Made by a program: the position numbers and the translations under genes
Origin: Vibrio gallaecicus
GTDB taxonomy: Bacteria; Pseudomonadota; Gammaproteobacteria; Enterobacterales; Vibrionaceae
Direction: 5' to 3'
DNA length: 64,000 nucleotides
Assembly (NCBI RefSeq): GCF_024347495.1
Contig: NZ_AP025491.1
Coordinates: forward strand, 1,240,001 to 1,304,000
Shown: piece after piece, positions 25,941 through 34,782 of the stretch
Layout of the letters: each line of letters begins with the position of its first letter
How positions within the stretch are numbered: position 1 is the stretch's first letter
Notes under the pieces: model-generated
The model's database searches: none
Seen by the model: only the letters and a program-made list of their open reading frames with translations
Told to the model about the DNA's origin: nothing

Positions 25941-26840
25941 ATGAAAACAGACTATTCAATAAAACTTCTCCCTGTAATTCGATATCTAGAAAAAAATTTC
26001 AACGAGCCACTCAATTTAAAGCAAGTTGCTGAGTTAGCCTGCCTATCGCCTTATCATTTCCATAGAATCTTTAAAGCTGTGACGGGGGAAACTCTCAACG
26101 AATTTATTCGGAGGCTAAGGTTAGAGGCCGCCGCCAATGAACTTTTCTATACAAAACCAAACATTACTTCTGTCGCATTAGGATATGGGTTTTCAAGCTC
26201 TCAAAGCTTAGCAAAAGCCTTCAAACAGCATTTTGCACTTACTCCGAGTCAAATAAGGGAATGTGAAAATATTCATGATTTTTCGGTACTTCTGAGAAGC
26301 AGCAAGATTGGACACTCACTGCGCAAGATTGGACACGCCGGAAAAAAGACACCGCAATATACTGGATATGAACGAACCTTATGGAGCAACAATATGGAAA
26401 TTAAGACATTCGAATCAAGCCAGATCGCTTACCTACGAGTTACAGGTCCTTATGGTGAAAACTATGACCCAGCACTTGGCAAACTTTACTCTTGGGCAGG
26501 TCCTGAAGGATTAGCAGGCAATACTTCGATCTTTATTTATCACGATAACCCTGAAATTACTGCAGCTGAAAATTGCCGAACTGATTTATGCCTAATGATC
26601 GATGAATCAATCACGCCACCTCAAGGGATAGAGGTGAAAAATTTTACTGGCGGGAAATATGCAACGGTTCGAAAAACCATTACTGATAAGTCCCAGTATG
26701 GATCTACATGGGATGAACTCATCGCCCAAGTCGTTGATCAAGGACTAGACACTGATGACCGCCCTTGCTTTGAACTTTATCACCACTACGACCTTGAAAA
26801 AGGTCACGCTGATGTAAGCTTCTGTACTGCTATCAAATAG
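25941..26840 (+). CDS. AraC family regulator with GyrI-like effector domain
   Basis: 299 residues. N-terminal AraC HTH pair (LNLKQVAELACLSPYHFHRIF and ITSVALGYGFSSSQSLAKAFKQ, ending LTPSQIRE), then a linker, then a GyrI/SOUL-type small-molecule-binding domain (MEIKTFESSQIAYLRVTGPYG ... GGKYATVRKT ... FELYHHYD). This Rob/SoxS-like architecture usually senses drugs or other small hydrophobics. The linker carries a 14-bp in-frame direct repeat (26302-26315 and 26323-26336) that duplicates KIGH. It starts 170 bases after qrr copy A. Confidence 0.87.
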   Translation: MKTDYSIKLLPVIRYLEKNFNEPLNLKQVAELACLSPYHFHRIFKAVTGETLNEFIRRLRLEAAANELFYTKPNITSVALGYGFSSSQSLAKAFKQHFALTPSQIRECENIHDFSVLLRSSKIGHSLRKIGHAGKKTPQYTGYERTLWSNNMEIKTFESSQIAYLRVTGPYGENYDPALGKLYSWAGPEGLAGNTSIFIYHDNPEITAAENCRTDLCLMIDESITPPQGIEVKNFTGGKYATVRKTITDKSQYGSTWDELIAQVVDQGLDTDDRPCFELYHHYDLEKGHADVSFCTAIK

Positions 26841-27072
26841 TTTAAATCTTAATCCTTTCAATACCTCTAACTTCTACCAGAAACCCACTTTTACTGTCTG
26901 CTCACAGAGAGTGAAAGTGGTGTGGGTGCAAATTCAAAGTACCATATTCAAATCACAATTTTTACAGTTAATCATTCATAAGCATATAATCGAATTTATC
27001 AAGTCAACACAGCTTAATAAACAATAATCACACCAATAGTAATCGATTCTTTATTATTTTTAATAAATAATT

Positions 27073-27157
27073 ATGAAAACTTAATTGACTGTTTTTTAAA
27101 GCTTTTAAAATAAAAACCTCAGACTATCAAGACTTCATAATGAAAACTTTATTGACT
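27073..27157. repeat. 18-bp direct repeat upstream of codB
   Basis: ATGAAAACTTAATTGACT at 27073-27090 and ATGAAAACTTTATTGACT at 27140-27157 (17 of 18 identical, 67 bases apart). Possibly a pair of regulator-binding sites for codBA, or duplicated promoter elements (each holds TTGACT, a -35-like hexamer). Confidence 0.7.
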
Positions 27158-27177
27158 AATCTATCTATATCACCATA

Positions 27178-27193
27178 ATGCGCACGTTTACCT
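27178..27193. promoter_or_regulatory. PurR-like operator upstream of codBA
   Basis: ATGCGCACGTTTACCT matches the PurR consensus ACGCAAACGTTTGCGT at 11 of 16 positions, including the central ACGTTT. codBA is a PurR target in E. coli. It lies 50-65 bases before the start codon. Confidence 0.5.
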
Positions 27194-27242
27194 GAAATAT
27201 GGTCAATTTAATTTAAATTAATTGTAATTGCGGAGGTGTAAA

Positions 27243-28478
27243 ATGGCTGATAATAACTACAGTCTCGGGCCGGTACCAACATCGGCTAGGAAAGGGGTCG
27301 CTTCACTTACTATGGTAATGCTCGGACTCACTTTCTTCTCTGCAAGTATGTGGACGGGGGGTTCACTGGGAACTGGGCTTTCTTTTGACGACTTTTTCCT
27401 CGCCGTACTAATTGGCAACTTAATTCTTGGTATCTACACTTCATTTCTTGGCTACATTGGAGCTTCCACAGGTCTTTCCACTCACCTTCTTGCTCGTTTT
27501 TCTTTCGGAACTAAAGGCTCTTGGCTCCCTTCGGCTTTACTTGGTGGAACTCAAGTTGGTTGGTTTGGTGTAGGTGTCGCAATGTTTGCTATTCCAGTAC
27601 AAAAAGCGACAGGTATTGATACCAATACATTGATCATAGTTTCTGGCTTACTTATGACTGCAACCGTCTATTTTGGTATAAAAGCACTCATGATTTTGTC
27701 TGCGATTGCTGTTCCGTCTATTGCTATCTTAGGCAGTTATTCTGTCTTCACCGCAGTAGACAGTGTAGGCGGTTTAGAACAGCTTCAGCTCATAAAGCCT
27801 GAGACACCAATGGACTTCTCCGTCGCGCTTGCGATGGTGGTGGGGTCTTTTGTTAGTGCCGGTACATTAACTGCCGACTTCGTACGTTTTGGTAAAAAAC
27901 CTGCCAGTGCAGTATTAGTGACTATGGTGGCTTTCTTCATCGGTAATTCGTTAATGTTCATTTTTGGCGCGGCAGGTGCTGCAGCGACTGGGCACTCAGA
28001 CATTTCAGATGTCATGATTGCACAAGGATTATTACTTCCTGCAATTATTGTACTGGGCTTGAATATCTGGACCACCAATGAGAATGCTCTTTATGCTTCA
28101 GGTTTAGGTATTTCGAATATTACAGGTCGTTCAAGTACTGCTATGTCTATAATCAACGGCATCATTGGTACTATTTTCGCTCTTTGGCTATATAACAATT
28201 TTGTGGGCTGGCTAACTTTTCTATCACTTGCTATCCCACCAATTGGTGGCGTAATAATTGCGGATTTTTTCTCGAACCGTAAACATTACAAAGATTTTGC
28301 AAAAGCAGAGTTCAAAACCGTTAACTGGGCTGGCATTATCGCGGTCGCAATCGGTGTAGCTGCAGGTCACTTCCTACCAGGCGTTGTGCCTTTAAATGCA
28401 GTTTTAGGTGGGGCGTTTAGCTACCTAATACTTAACCCTCTAATCAATAAAAAAGCACTGACTTCTCAGGCGGCTTAA
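27243..28478 (+). CDS. codB: Cytosine permease CodB
   Basis: 411 residues from the ATG at 27243 (GGAGG 6 bases upstream); a TTG at 27228 overlaps the ribosome site and is rejected. NCS1-type transporter with about 12 membrane helices. Family motifs: MWTGGSLGTGLSFDDF, GLSTHLLARFSFG, GWFGVG, SAGTLTADFVRF and NIWTTNENALYASGLG. Takes up cytosine with a cation. Ends 9 bases before codA, with which it forms an operon. Confidence 0.94.
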   Translation: MADNNYSLGPVPTSARKGVASLTMVMLGLTFFSASMWTGGSLGTGLSFDDFFLAVLIGNLILGIYTSFLGYIGASTGLSTHLLARFSFGTKGSWLPSALLGGTQVGWFGVGVAMFAIPVQKATGIDTNTLIIVSGLLMTATVYFGIKALMILSAIAVPSIAILGSYSVFTAVDSVGGLEQLQLIKPETPMDFSVALAMVVGSFVSAGTLTADFVRFGKKPASAVLVTMVAFFIGNSLMFIFGAAGAAATGHSDISDVMIAQGLLLPAIIVLGLNIWTTNENALYASGLGISNITGRSSTAMSIINGIIGTIFALWLYNNFVGWLTFLSLAIPPIGGVIIADFFSNRKHYKDFAKAEFKTVNWAGIIAVAIGVAAGHFLPGVVPLNAVLGGAFSYLILNPLINKKALTSQAA

Positions 28479-28487
28479 GGACTCATT

Positions 28488-29765
28488 ATGACAACCCTAC
28501 TTATCAAGAATGCCAAAATTCAAGACCAAGATGCCTTGAAAAATATTCTGATAGAAGACGGTCAATTCAAACGTATTCTCAACATAGATGAGCCACTAGA
28601 TCACCAAGGAGACACTCTTGATGTTGAAGGCGGTCTTGCTGTCTCGCCATTTTGTGAGCCACATATTCACTTAGACACTACCCAAACGGCTGGTGAACCT
28701 AATTGGAATATTTCAGGCACTTTATTTGAAGGCATTGAGCGTTGGTCAGAACGTAAAGAACTGCTTTCAATAGAAGATGTAAAATCAAGAGCAAAGCAAA
28801 CTCTGAAATGGCAAATTGCTAACGGCGTCCAGCACGTTCGGACTCACGTGGATGTGTCAGATCCAACATTAATTGCATTAAAAGCGATGGTAGAAGTTCG
28901 TGAAGAAATGAAAGAGTGGGTAGACATACAAATTGTCGCTTTCCCGCAAGAAGGAATTCTTTCTTATCCAAATGGCAAAGAGCTGTTAGAAGAAGCCGTA
29001 AAACTTGGTGCCGATGTAATTGGTGCAATTCCACATTTTGAGTTTACTCGTGAATATGGCATTGAATCTCTTCATTACGTATTTGAACTGGCACAGAAAT
29101 ACAATTGCTTGATCGATGTTCACTGTGACGAAATTGACGATGAACAATCACGCTTTGTTGAAACACTAGCGGCTCTCGCTCATAAATTTGAGATGGGTAA
29201 TAAAGTCACGGCAAGCCATACAACCGCAATGGGTTCTTACAACGGTGCTTATGCTTCTCGCTTATTCCGTCTACTTAAAATGTCTGGCATTAATTTTGTC
29301 GCTAACCCCTTAGTGAACATTCACTTGCAAGGCCGCTTTGATGATTACCCTAAACGCCGTGGTGTTACCAGAGTAAAGGAAATGCTCGCTGCGAATATTA
29401 ATGTATGCTTTGGCCATGACGACGTATTTGATCCATGGTACCCACTGGGCACAGCAAATATGCTGCAAGTTTTACACATGGGCTTGCACGTTACTCAAGT
29501 GATGGGTTATGACCAAATCAATCAATCACTTGATTTAATCAGCAAGAATTCAGCCCGCACTCTTAATATTCAAGATAATTACGGTATAGAAGAAGGCAAA
29601 CCTGGCAGTTTACTTATACTTCCTGCCGAAAATGGTTTTGATGCTGTTCGTCGCCAAGTCCCAGTTCAGTACTCGGTTCGTCATGGTAAAGTAATTGCAG
29701 AAACTCAGTTAGCAAAAACCAAGATCAACCTTGATCAAACGGAAGATGTTAACTTCAAACGTTAA
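28488..29765 (+). CDS. codA: Cytosine deaminase CodA
   Basis: 425 residues (E. coli 427). Amidohydrolase fold with the metal ligands in [10 protein letters not shown], then the active-site region [13 protein letters not shown], the His in [11 protein letters not shown], and the Asp of [13 protein letters not shown]. It converts cytosine to uracil and ammonia in the cytoplasm, a pyrimidine salvage step. Second gene of codBA, with a terminator 22 bases after it. Confidence 0.95.
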   Translation: MTTLLIKNAKIQDQDALKNILIEDGQFKRILNIDEPLDHQGDTLDVEGGLAVSPFCEPHIHLDTTQTAGEPNWNISGTLFEGIERWSERKELLSIEDVKSRAKQTLKWQIANGVQHVRTHVDVSDPTLIALKAMVEVREEMKEWVDIQIVAFPQEGILSYPNGKELLEEAVKLGADVIGAIPHFEFTREYGIESLHYVFELAQKYNCLIDVHCDEIDDEQSRFVETLAALAHKFEMGNKVTASHTTAMGSYNGAYASRLFRLLKMSGINFVANPLVNIHLQGRFDDYPKRRGVTRVKEMLAANINVCFGHDDVFDPWYPLGTANMLQVLHMGLHVTQVMGYDQINQSLDLISKNSARTLNIQDNYGIEEGKPGSLLILPAENGFDAVRRQVPVQYSVRHGKVIAETQLAKTKINLDQTEDVNFKR

Positions 29766-29786
29766 TCATCAATAAAGTCAATAAAC

Positions 29787-29810
29787 AAGGGAGCGCACGC
29801 TCCCTTTTCC
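29787..29810 (+). terminator. Terminator of codBA
   Basis: Perfect 9-bp stem AAGGGAGCG / CGCTCCCTT with a two-base loop (CA), followed by TTCC. T-run is short but the stem is GC-rich. Confidence 0.8.
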
Positions 29811-30012
29811 TTCGAAAATAACCAGCAATTTTTTTTCGTAAAAACTCAATCAAAGTGTGTACAGCCTCTAAGAATGTGTTACCATGCTCTCGCTCTGTTA
29901 GCCAGAGTTATTTAAGTTAGAAAAGTAAAATTGACATGTAAAATCGTTACCCGTTTTTGTAAGTAGTTTTTCCTTATTTCTTAGCAATATTAAATAATTC
30001 AATTATCAGCGC

Positions 30013-30030
30013 ATTGCAGAAGACTGCAAT
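30013..30030 (+). other. Hairpin in the cold-shock gene 5' leader
   Basis: ATTGCAG-AAGA-CTGCAAT, a perfect 7-bp stem with a four-base loop, 33 bases before the ATG. The region from about 29930 to 30063 is probably the leader of the cold-shock mRNA. Such leaders refold with temperature. This one is only suggestive. Confidence 0.45.
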
Positions 30031-30063
30031 AAACAATTAAAATTTATGAATAAGGGACAAATT

Positions 30064-30276
30064 ATGTCTAACACAAATACTGGCACTGTAAAATGGTTTA
30101 ACGAAGAGAAAGGTTTCGGTTTCATTTCTCAAGACAACGGCGGCGCTGACGTATTCGTACACTTCCGTGCTATCGCATCTGAAGGTTTCAAAACTCTTAA
30201 AGAAGGCCAAAAGGTTTCTTTCGAAGTTGAGAACGGTCAAAAAGGCCTACAAGCAGCTAACGTTGTTGCTCAATAA
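30064..30276 (+). CDS. CspA-family cold-shock protein
   Basis: 70 residues from the ATG at 30064 (AAGGGA 6 bases upstream). An earlier ATG at 30046 is rejected because it overlaps the ribosome site. RNA-binding motifs: [12 protein letters not shown] (RNP1) and VFVHF (RNP2). A single-stranded nucleic acid chaperone. Very strong codon bias (GCT, GGT, AAA) indicates high expression. Followed by a terminator. Confidence 0.95.
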   Translation: MSNTNTGTVKWFNEEKGFGFISQDNGGADVFVHFRAIASEGFKTLKEGQKVSFEVENGQKGLQAANVVAQ

Positions 30277-30300
30277 TAAGCATTTAGCTTAAGAATTTTA

Positions 30301-30329
30301 AAGCGCTGATTTTTATCGGCGCTTTTTTG
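30301..30329 (+). terminator. Terminator of the cold-shock gene
   Basis: AGCGCTGA / TCGGCGCT (one G-U pair) with a 6-base loop, then TTTTTTG. Confidence 0.9.
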
Positions 30330-30530
30330 TTTCTATTGCGTTATTTTCCCCCACCTCAATTTCATTCTGCGGCACTTCGTACTATTAAATTCATATGAAC
30401 ATCCTAATTTGTGTCGATTTAATATAACCCGACCCCATTAATCATATAATTTTTAAAGCAAATTACGCAAAAATCCGCTAGTCTTATCTTTAAGTCACTC
30501 CCGTTAATATTCCTAGTTGCAGTAAGAATA

Positions 30531-31547
30531 ATGAAAAAAGATGAATTTCAAAAATCGACCGCTAACTTAAAAAAAGCTGTTCCACTCATGATGAAAAACA
30601 GAGTGTCTACTACACCTGCAAATTATGCGTTGTGGTATACCTATGTTGATAATGCAATTCCTCAGCTAACGAAAGAAATGGATAGTGTTCTAGAACAATA
30701 TGGCATTTGCCCCCCTACAGTTGGCGACACTCTTTACACCAACTATGTAGCCAGTAAATCAGAAACCAATATGAATGAGCTTCGTGCGAGTATTGAAGTT
30801 TTGGTGACAGAGGTTGCACATTCAATGAATGATACTTTAGCGGACACTTCTGCATTTTCAGAAATGATCGACAAAAGTTTAGGGGATCTGTCTAGAGTCG
30901 AGAATGAAGGCATGTCTATCGATGAAGTTATGGGGCTTGTCCGACAGCTTGTTTCTGAATCAAGAGATATCAGACACTCGACTCAATTTCTAAACTCTCA
31001 GCTAAATAATGCTTCAAGTGAAATTAGCCGCCTAAAGAATCAACTTGTAGAAGTTCAAAAAGACGCACTGTTTGATAGTCTATCTAGCCTTTATAATCGC
31101 CGCTCATTCGACAAAGACCTCCAAACTCTGTGTGAAACGAATCAAGCGATGTGCTTAATACTTCTCGATATCGACCATTTCAAATCTTTTAATGATACCT
31201 ATGGGCACTTATTCGGTGACACCGTGATAAAAAGTATTGCTCGCAAACTTCAGTTAAGCAGTAGAGATGGCATCAGTGCCTATCGATTTGGTGGTGAAGA
31301 ATTCGCTTTAATCGTACCAAATAAATCTTTGCGTATTGCAAGACAATTTGCTGATACTAGCCGACGTACCATTGAAAAATTATCCATAAAAGATCGCCGT
31401 AGCGGTAAGCAAGTTGGAAATATTACCGCTTCATATGGTGTCGTTGAGTTTAAGAAAGGGGAAAGCCCAGAATCACTGATTGATAGAGCAGATAAATTAC
31501 TCTACGAAGCAAAATCACTTGGTCGTAACAGAGTCATGCCTATATAA
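30531..31547 (+). CDS. Diguanylate cyclase (GGDEF)
   Basis: 338 residues. N-terminal helical domain (about 1-165) with no membrane helix, so cytoplasmic; a coiled coil leads into the GGDEF domain (DALFDSLSSLYNRRSFDKDL, LLDIDHFKSFNDTYGHLFGD). The active-site loop is FGGEEF, which is competent for synthesis of c-di-GMP. The usual RxxD inhibitory site 5 residues before is absent (SSRD), so product inhibition by that route is unlikely. The start is an ATG with weak ribosome site (GTAAG). Confidence 0.92.
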   Translation: MKKDEFQKSTANLKKAVPLMMKNRVSTTPANYALWYTYVDNAIPQLTKEMDSVLEQYGICPPTVGDTLYTNYVASKSETNMNELRASIEVLVTEVAHSMNDTLADTSAFSEMIDKSLGDLSRVENEGMSIDEVMGLVRQLVSESRDIRHSTQFLNSQLNNASSEISRLKNQLVEVQKDALFDSLSSLYNRRSFDKDLQTLCETNQAMCLILLDIDHFKSFNDTYGHLFGDTVIKSIARKLQLSSRDGISAYRFGGEEFALIVPNKSLRIARQFADTSRRTIEKLSIKDRRSGKQVGNITASYGVVEFKKGESPESLIDRADKLLYEAKSLGRNRVMPI

Positions 31548-31667
31548 AAGAAGACTCTTTTAGTGACTATAGTTCTAAGACGAATATCGTTTGAACATGC
31601 TTGGCTCACTCAAAGAAGCTTAACGTTTTGTTTATAGCCTACTCTTTAAATAGTTTCATTTAATAGC

Positions 31668-31695
31668 ACAAAGCCTCGATATTTCGAGGCTTTGT
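31668..31695. terminator. Bidirectional terminator between the GGDEF gene and the malate synthase-like gene
   Basis: Perfect 12-bp stem ACAAAGCCTCGA / TCGAGGCTTTGT with loop TATT. T-runs are short on both sides. Confidence 0.75.
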
Positions 31696-31808
31696 CATTC
31701 TTAAAAATAGAACCCAGTACTTCCCTTGTCTGAGCGCTATTAATTTCTTGAGCACCATTAATTCTTTTACATTATGTGTGAATCATTGGAGGAGCACTAA
31801 AATGGTTT

Positions 31809-32411
31809 TTATAGGTGATAACAGTAATCAAGCCTGTAGTCTTCACCACTTTTCGCTTTGAATTCTTTATCTTCACTGCATGCTTTAGGCTTACCTTTCT
31901 CATCACCTTTTACCAAGCTGATCCAGTGTCGCATTGCTGCTGTGGACTCATCCAGTGTACTTCTATCTGATGTCATATCTTTAGGCGCTTGGCTAAAGGT
32001 TGTGCATGTCTCTAATTGAATATCGTCAATATCAACCAGTTCAACACACCCTGTTCCTTTGTGGCTGCCGAACATTACTTCTAGGTGGCTACCACTACCA
32101 TCTCTTAACAAAATTGAGTCTGGGTCGCACTTCTCTCCCATGTAAGCAACAAATTGTTTTGGGTGCTGTAAGCCACTGTGCTGACCATTTTTAAAAAATG
32201 CCAATACGTGTCGGTAATCGATAACATAACTCGTCACGTCTTGATGTGAGCCATTTTCTAGTGGGAAAAGTCTATCAAGTAGCTGTTTAGCTTTGATCTG
32301 CTTTTCACTTTGTCGGTTTGAACTGATTGTCTCTACGGCAAAGACAGCTTCAGCGATAAATGGTTTTGTTTGTTTTTGGATTTCTGTTTTATCGAAAGTA
32401 AGCATATTCAT
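31809..32411 (-). CDS. Stand-alone N-terminal piece of malate synthase G
   Basis: 200 residues. It lines up with the N-terminal part of GlcB-type malate synthase: LLDRLFPLENGSHQDVTSY, then an FKNGQHSGLQHPKQFVAYMG stretch, then SILLRDG.GSHLEV, the IQLETCTTFSQ segment where the synthase has its VLLEAALSTIMDCEDS run, and SLVKGD with a tail like the synthase's KxFTxxxGxxYxL. The catalytic barrel and its C-terminal cap are missing, and the acidic catalytic cluster is degraded (EDS is lost), so it should not make malate. It has a good start (GAGGGAAAG before the ATG) and a normal stop, so it looks like a real short gene, not a frameshift. Divergent from a DUF3612-type regulator. Confidence 0.7.
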   Translation of the reverse strand: MNMLTFDKTEIQKQTKPFIAEAVFAVETISSNRQSEKQIKAKQLLDRLFPLENGSHQDVTSYVIDYRHVLAFFKNGQHSGLQHPKQFVAYMGEKCDPDSILLRDGSGSHLEVMFGSHKGTGCVELVDIDDIQLETCTTFSQAPKDMTSDRSTLDESTAAMRHWISLVKGDEKGKPKACSEDKEFKAKSGEDYRLDYCYHL

Positions 32412-32682
32412 AGTCTTTCCCTCTTGACTAATTCAGTGACCATTCACTGTTTCTCTTTAACCAGTCAGTTTTCAAATTGTAGATTGAAGGCAGAAAATCT
32501 AATTTCAATCCGATATTTATTATGAAAACTTACAAGCTCATTCAGTAATAATGTGTTCTAGAGCAATAATTCCAAACTAACGTTTAAATACTTTGTCATT
32601 TTGTGAATTGCTTAGTTTGTAGACTAACTCTTTTTTACTTACAATTTCACAACAAAAATTTTACAGTGTGAATTTTACAAAT

Positions 32683-34197
32683 ATGGCCTTGTCAAAAAGT
32701 TTAGTTCGTCAGTCACATTTTCTTGGAACCAAAATTAGGAACCTAAGAAAAAGGAACCATCTCACGATGGAAGATCTCTCTGCGCGCTGTATTCGCATCA
32801 ACCCAGAGTACGCCCCTTCCGTTTCTTATCTATCGATGATCGAGCGAGGAAAGCGAGTACCAAGTATTGATATGCTTGAAGTGGTTGCTCAAGTATTCCA
32901 AAAAGACCCCACATGGTTTTTGGATGACGAGCCAGAACAGCAGGCCATTACCCCAGACAAAGGAAACCGAGGTGGTATCCGTGGGATGGCTTTAGAGCCC
33001 AGTTTTTTATTCTCAAATGACATTTTGCAAATTGCCATTCCAGAGATGCTGTCGCAAACTGGGATTTCAGGTAAACAGTTTGCTCACCTGTTGATAAGAG
33101 CCCATCAAGAAAGTAACCAAAACCACTTCCCCGATCTTGAGCGTGCGGCCGAAGAAGTTGGACTCAAACGGCTTAACTTAGGTGTTGAAGACCTCATTGA
33201 TATCGCGCGGGATTTAGGTATCCAAATTCGCTGGGTCACTCGAACGCCAAAAGATGTAGTAGACGAGCTAGGTATAAACGCCAAGCAACTAGTGACTTCA
33301 TTTTTTGAACCACCAGGAACCATTTACTTAAATGAGATACTCAAAGAATACCCAACGCGCTTGAAGTACGATTTATCCGTTTATATCGGTCACTGTATCT
33401 TGCATAGTAAAGAAGGTCTTAAAAGTGTCCTGTCTGTTGGCAATAACAACACTTGGGACGACACTCAATCTGCTTCATCTTCACTATTGAACTCTCAAGA
33501 TATTCTTCAAGCTTGGCGAGATTTTGAATCCAGTTTTTTTGCAGGCGCTCTACTTTGCCCCAAGGTTCCATTTAGGCAGTTACTTGACCGAACCGGCTAT
33601 GAAATTGATGTCCATAAACGCGCAGGCGTTTCTCCATCAGTAGCCATGAGAAGAATGACTGTCGTTTCTCCTTACCCTCATTGGCACTATTTCGATGCTT
33701 ACGGTCCAGGGAAGCTAAAAGCCGTTTACAGAGGAAATGGCATACCACTTCCATGGGGAAACATGAGAACCGTTGCCGATCCATGTCAACACTGGGCAGT
33801 GTTCCGTAGGTTAACCGAACCAAGAGCCGGAAGCTCAGCACAAATTTCAATATTAAATGTTGGAGACGAGCCTCGTATTTATTGCTGTGAGTCCGTCAAC
33901 ATGACAGATCCAGCAGGAAACAACCGAGTTCTATGCGCTGGTATTGACCTTAATCCAGCAATCGATGCTCAAGGTGGAGACTCAAGATCCATAGCCGAAG
34001 AGCTGAAAGCATCTTGTGTGAGCAACGGAGGTTCAGTCATCATTCCAAATAGTATTAAGAAAGATCTCACTACTATCGCAAAAATTCTCAATATAAATTG
34101 GATAGAAAGAGGAATAGAAACCGAAGCTCGACTAATTTGTTCTCGAGGTGCAGAGTGCCCGCGCCAACCAAGTTGTTACTCTAAGTGTGGAGCATAA
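32683..34197 (+). CDS. XRE-family regulator of the DUF3612 / short-chain fatty acyl type
   Basis: 504 residues from the ATG at 32683; a GTG at 32668 is an alternative, and neither has a clear ribosome site. N-terminal HTH (LGTKIRNLRKRNHLTMEDLSARC ... SVSYLSMIERGKRVPSIDMLEVVA, shortened here). The large C-terminal part is of the type shared by DUF3612 and ScfR regulators, which sense acyl-CoA-type metabolites and control glyoxylate or methylcitrate genes. The last 20 residues hold four Cys (CSRGAECPRQPSCYSKCGA), possibly a metal site. Divergent from the malate synthase G-like gene, 271 bases away. Confidence 0.8.
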   Translation: MALSKSLVRQSHFLGTKIRNLRKRNHLTMEDLSARCIRINPEYAPSVSYLSMIERGKRVPSIDMLEVVAQVFQKDPTWFLDDEPEQQAITPDKGNRGGIRGMALEPSFLFSNDILQIAIPEMLSQTGISGKQFAHLLIRAHQESNQNHFPDLERAAEEVGLKRLNLGVEDLIDIARDLGIQIRWVTRTPKDVVDELGINAKQLVTSFFEPPGTIYLNEILKEYPTRLKYDLSVYIGHCILHSKEGLKSVLSVGNNNTWDDTQSASSSLLNSQDILQAWRDFESSFFAGALLCPKVPFRQLLDRTGYEIDVHKRAGVSPSVAMRRMTVVSPYPHWHYFDAYGPGKLKAVYRGNGIPLPWGNMRTVADPCQHWAVFRRLTEPRAGSSAQISILNVGDEPRIYCCESVNMTDPAGNNRVLCAGIDLNPAIDAQGGDSRSIAEELKASCVSNGGSVIIPNSIKKDLTTIAKILNINWIERGIETEARLICSRGAECPRQPSCYSKCGA

Positions 34198-34324
34198 ATC
34201 TTGTGCATCATTCTAAATGTTAAGTAAGTGTTCAGGCAAAGTGATAAACAAAGAACGCAAATAGTAATGGTAGGAAGAGTGGTACATAGCCTTGCAATGA
34301 TTTGGTTGTTCGTGAATTTTAGGC

Positions 34325-34432
34325 AAAAAAAAACCAACCACAAATCAGTGATTGGCTATATATTTTTGTGAACAATATTAGGTTCACTAACAACGTCAGT
34401 TGGCTAGGTGACCCTCGGCTTAAGAAGGGTCA
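34325..34432 (-). ncRNA. qrr: Qrr quorum-regulatory small RNA (copy B)
   Basis: About 107 nt on the minus strand. Its first 51 bases (34432-34382) are identical to copy A, covering the first hairpin and the Qrr core CTAGCCAACTGACGTTGTTA. After GTGAAC it differs but keeps the GTTCAC partner. It ends with stem CCAATCAC / GTGGTTGG and a nine-T run. It has its own sigma-54 promoter. With copy A it points inwards across about 8.6 kb. Confidence 0.93.
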
Positions 34433-34441
34433 CTAATACTA

Positions 34442-34457
34442 ATGCAGTATGCGTGCC
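34442..34457 (-). promoter_or_regulatory. Sigma-54 promoter of qrr copy B
   Basis: On the minus strand TGGCACGCATACTGCA, with GG at 34457-34456 and GC at 34445-34444, correctly spaced by 12. It differs from copy A's promoter at two spacer bases. Predicted start 34432 or 34431, matching copy A base for base. Confidence 0.88.
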
Positions 34458-34520
34458 AACTTATAAAGCACCATTTATTAGGCATTCAAGCGCTTATTTA
34501 CGACAATTACCACTTAACAT

Positions 34521-34549
34521 TTGCATATTGCAATCGCAAAACGCAATTT
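34521..34549 (-). promoter_or_regulatory. LuxO-like activator sites upstream of qrr copy B
   Basis: TTGCATATTGCAA (34521-34533) is a perfect TTGCA-N3-TGCAA site. A second, poorer one (TCGCAAAACGCAA, 34534-34546) abuts it. They lie about 90-115 bases upstream of the predicted start. These should bind phosphorylated LuxO. The same gap also serves the chemoreceptor gene at 34783. Confidence 0.7.
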
Positions 34550-34782
34550 AAAATAGATTTGCTAGTGAGCCCCTTATCAGCAATCAACTTTGCGGCTTAC
34601 TCTCTAGCAGTACCGAGTAACTACAAAAAAAAGAGGTATAAATTACTCAATAGTGTTATTGACAATAAAGACATATATTAAAGTGTGATTTGCGTCGATA
34701 TTTATATAGGAAATTCAACACCTTAGATCCTATACTCAACCCATCAAAGTAACTATTAAACGACTCTGTTCAGGAGAATGTT

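Larger units (their letters stand above)
26841..27242. other. 402-bp non-coding stretch before codBA
   Basis: An 11-bp hairpin at 26885-26920 (CCACTTTTACT / AGTGAAAGTGG, no T-run) follows the AraC gene. Then A+T-rich sequence with the direct repeat and PurR-like site listed separately. No gene seen. Confidence 0.6.

Noticed and set aside
30013..30030. LuxO site in the cold-shock leader (TTGCA ... TGCAA)
   Set aside because: The gap is 6 bases instead of 3 and there is no sigma-54 promoter; a simple hairpin explains it.
34442..34681. 79-codon open frame on the plus strand
   Set aside because: It overlaps the sigma-54 promoter and LuxO sites of qrr copy B, has no ribosome site, and its product is unlike any family.
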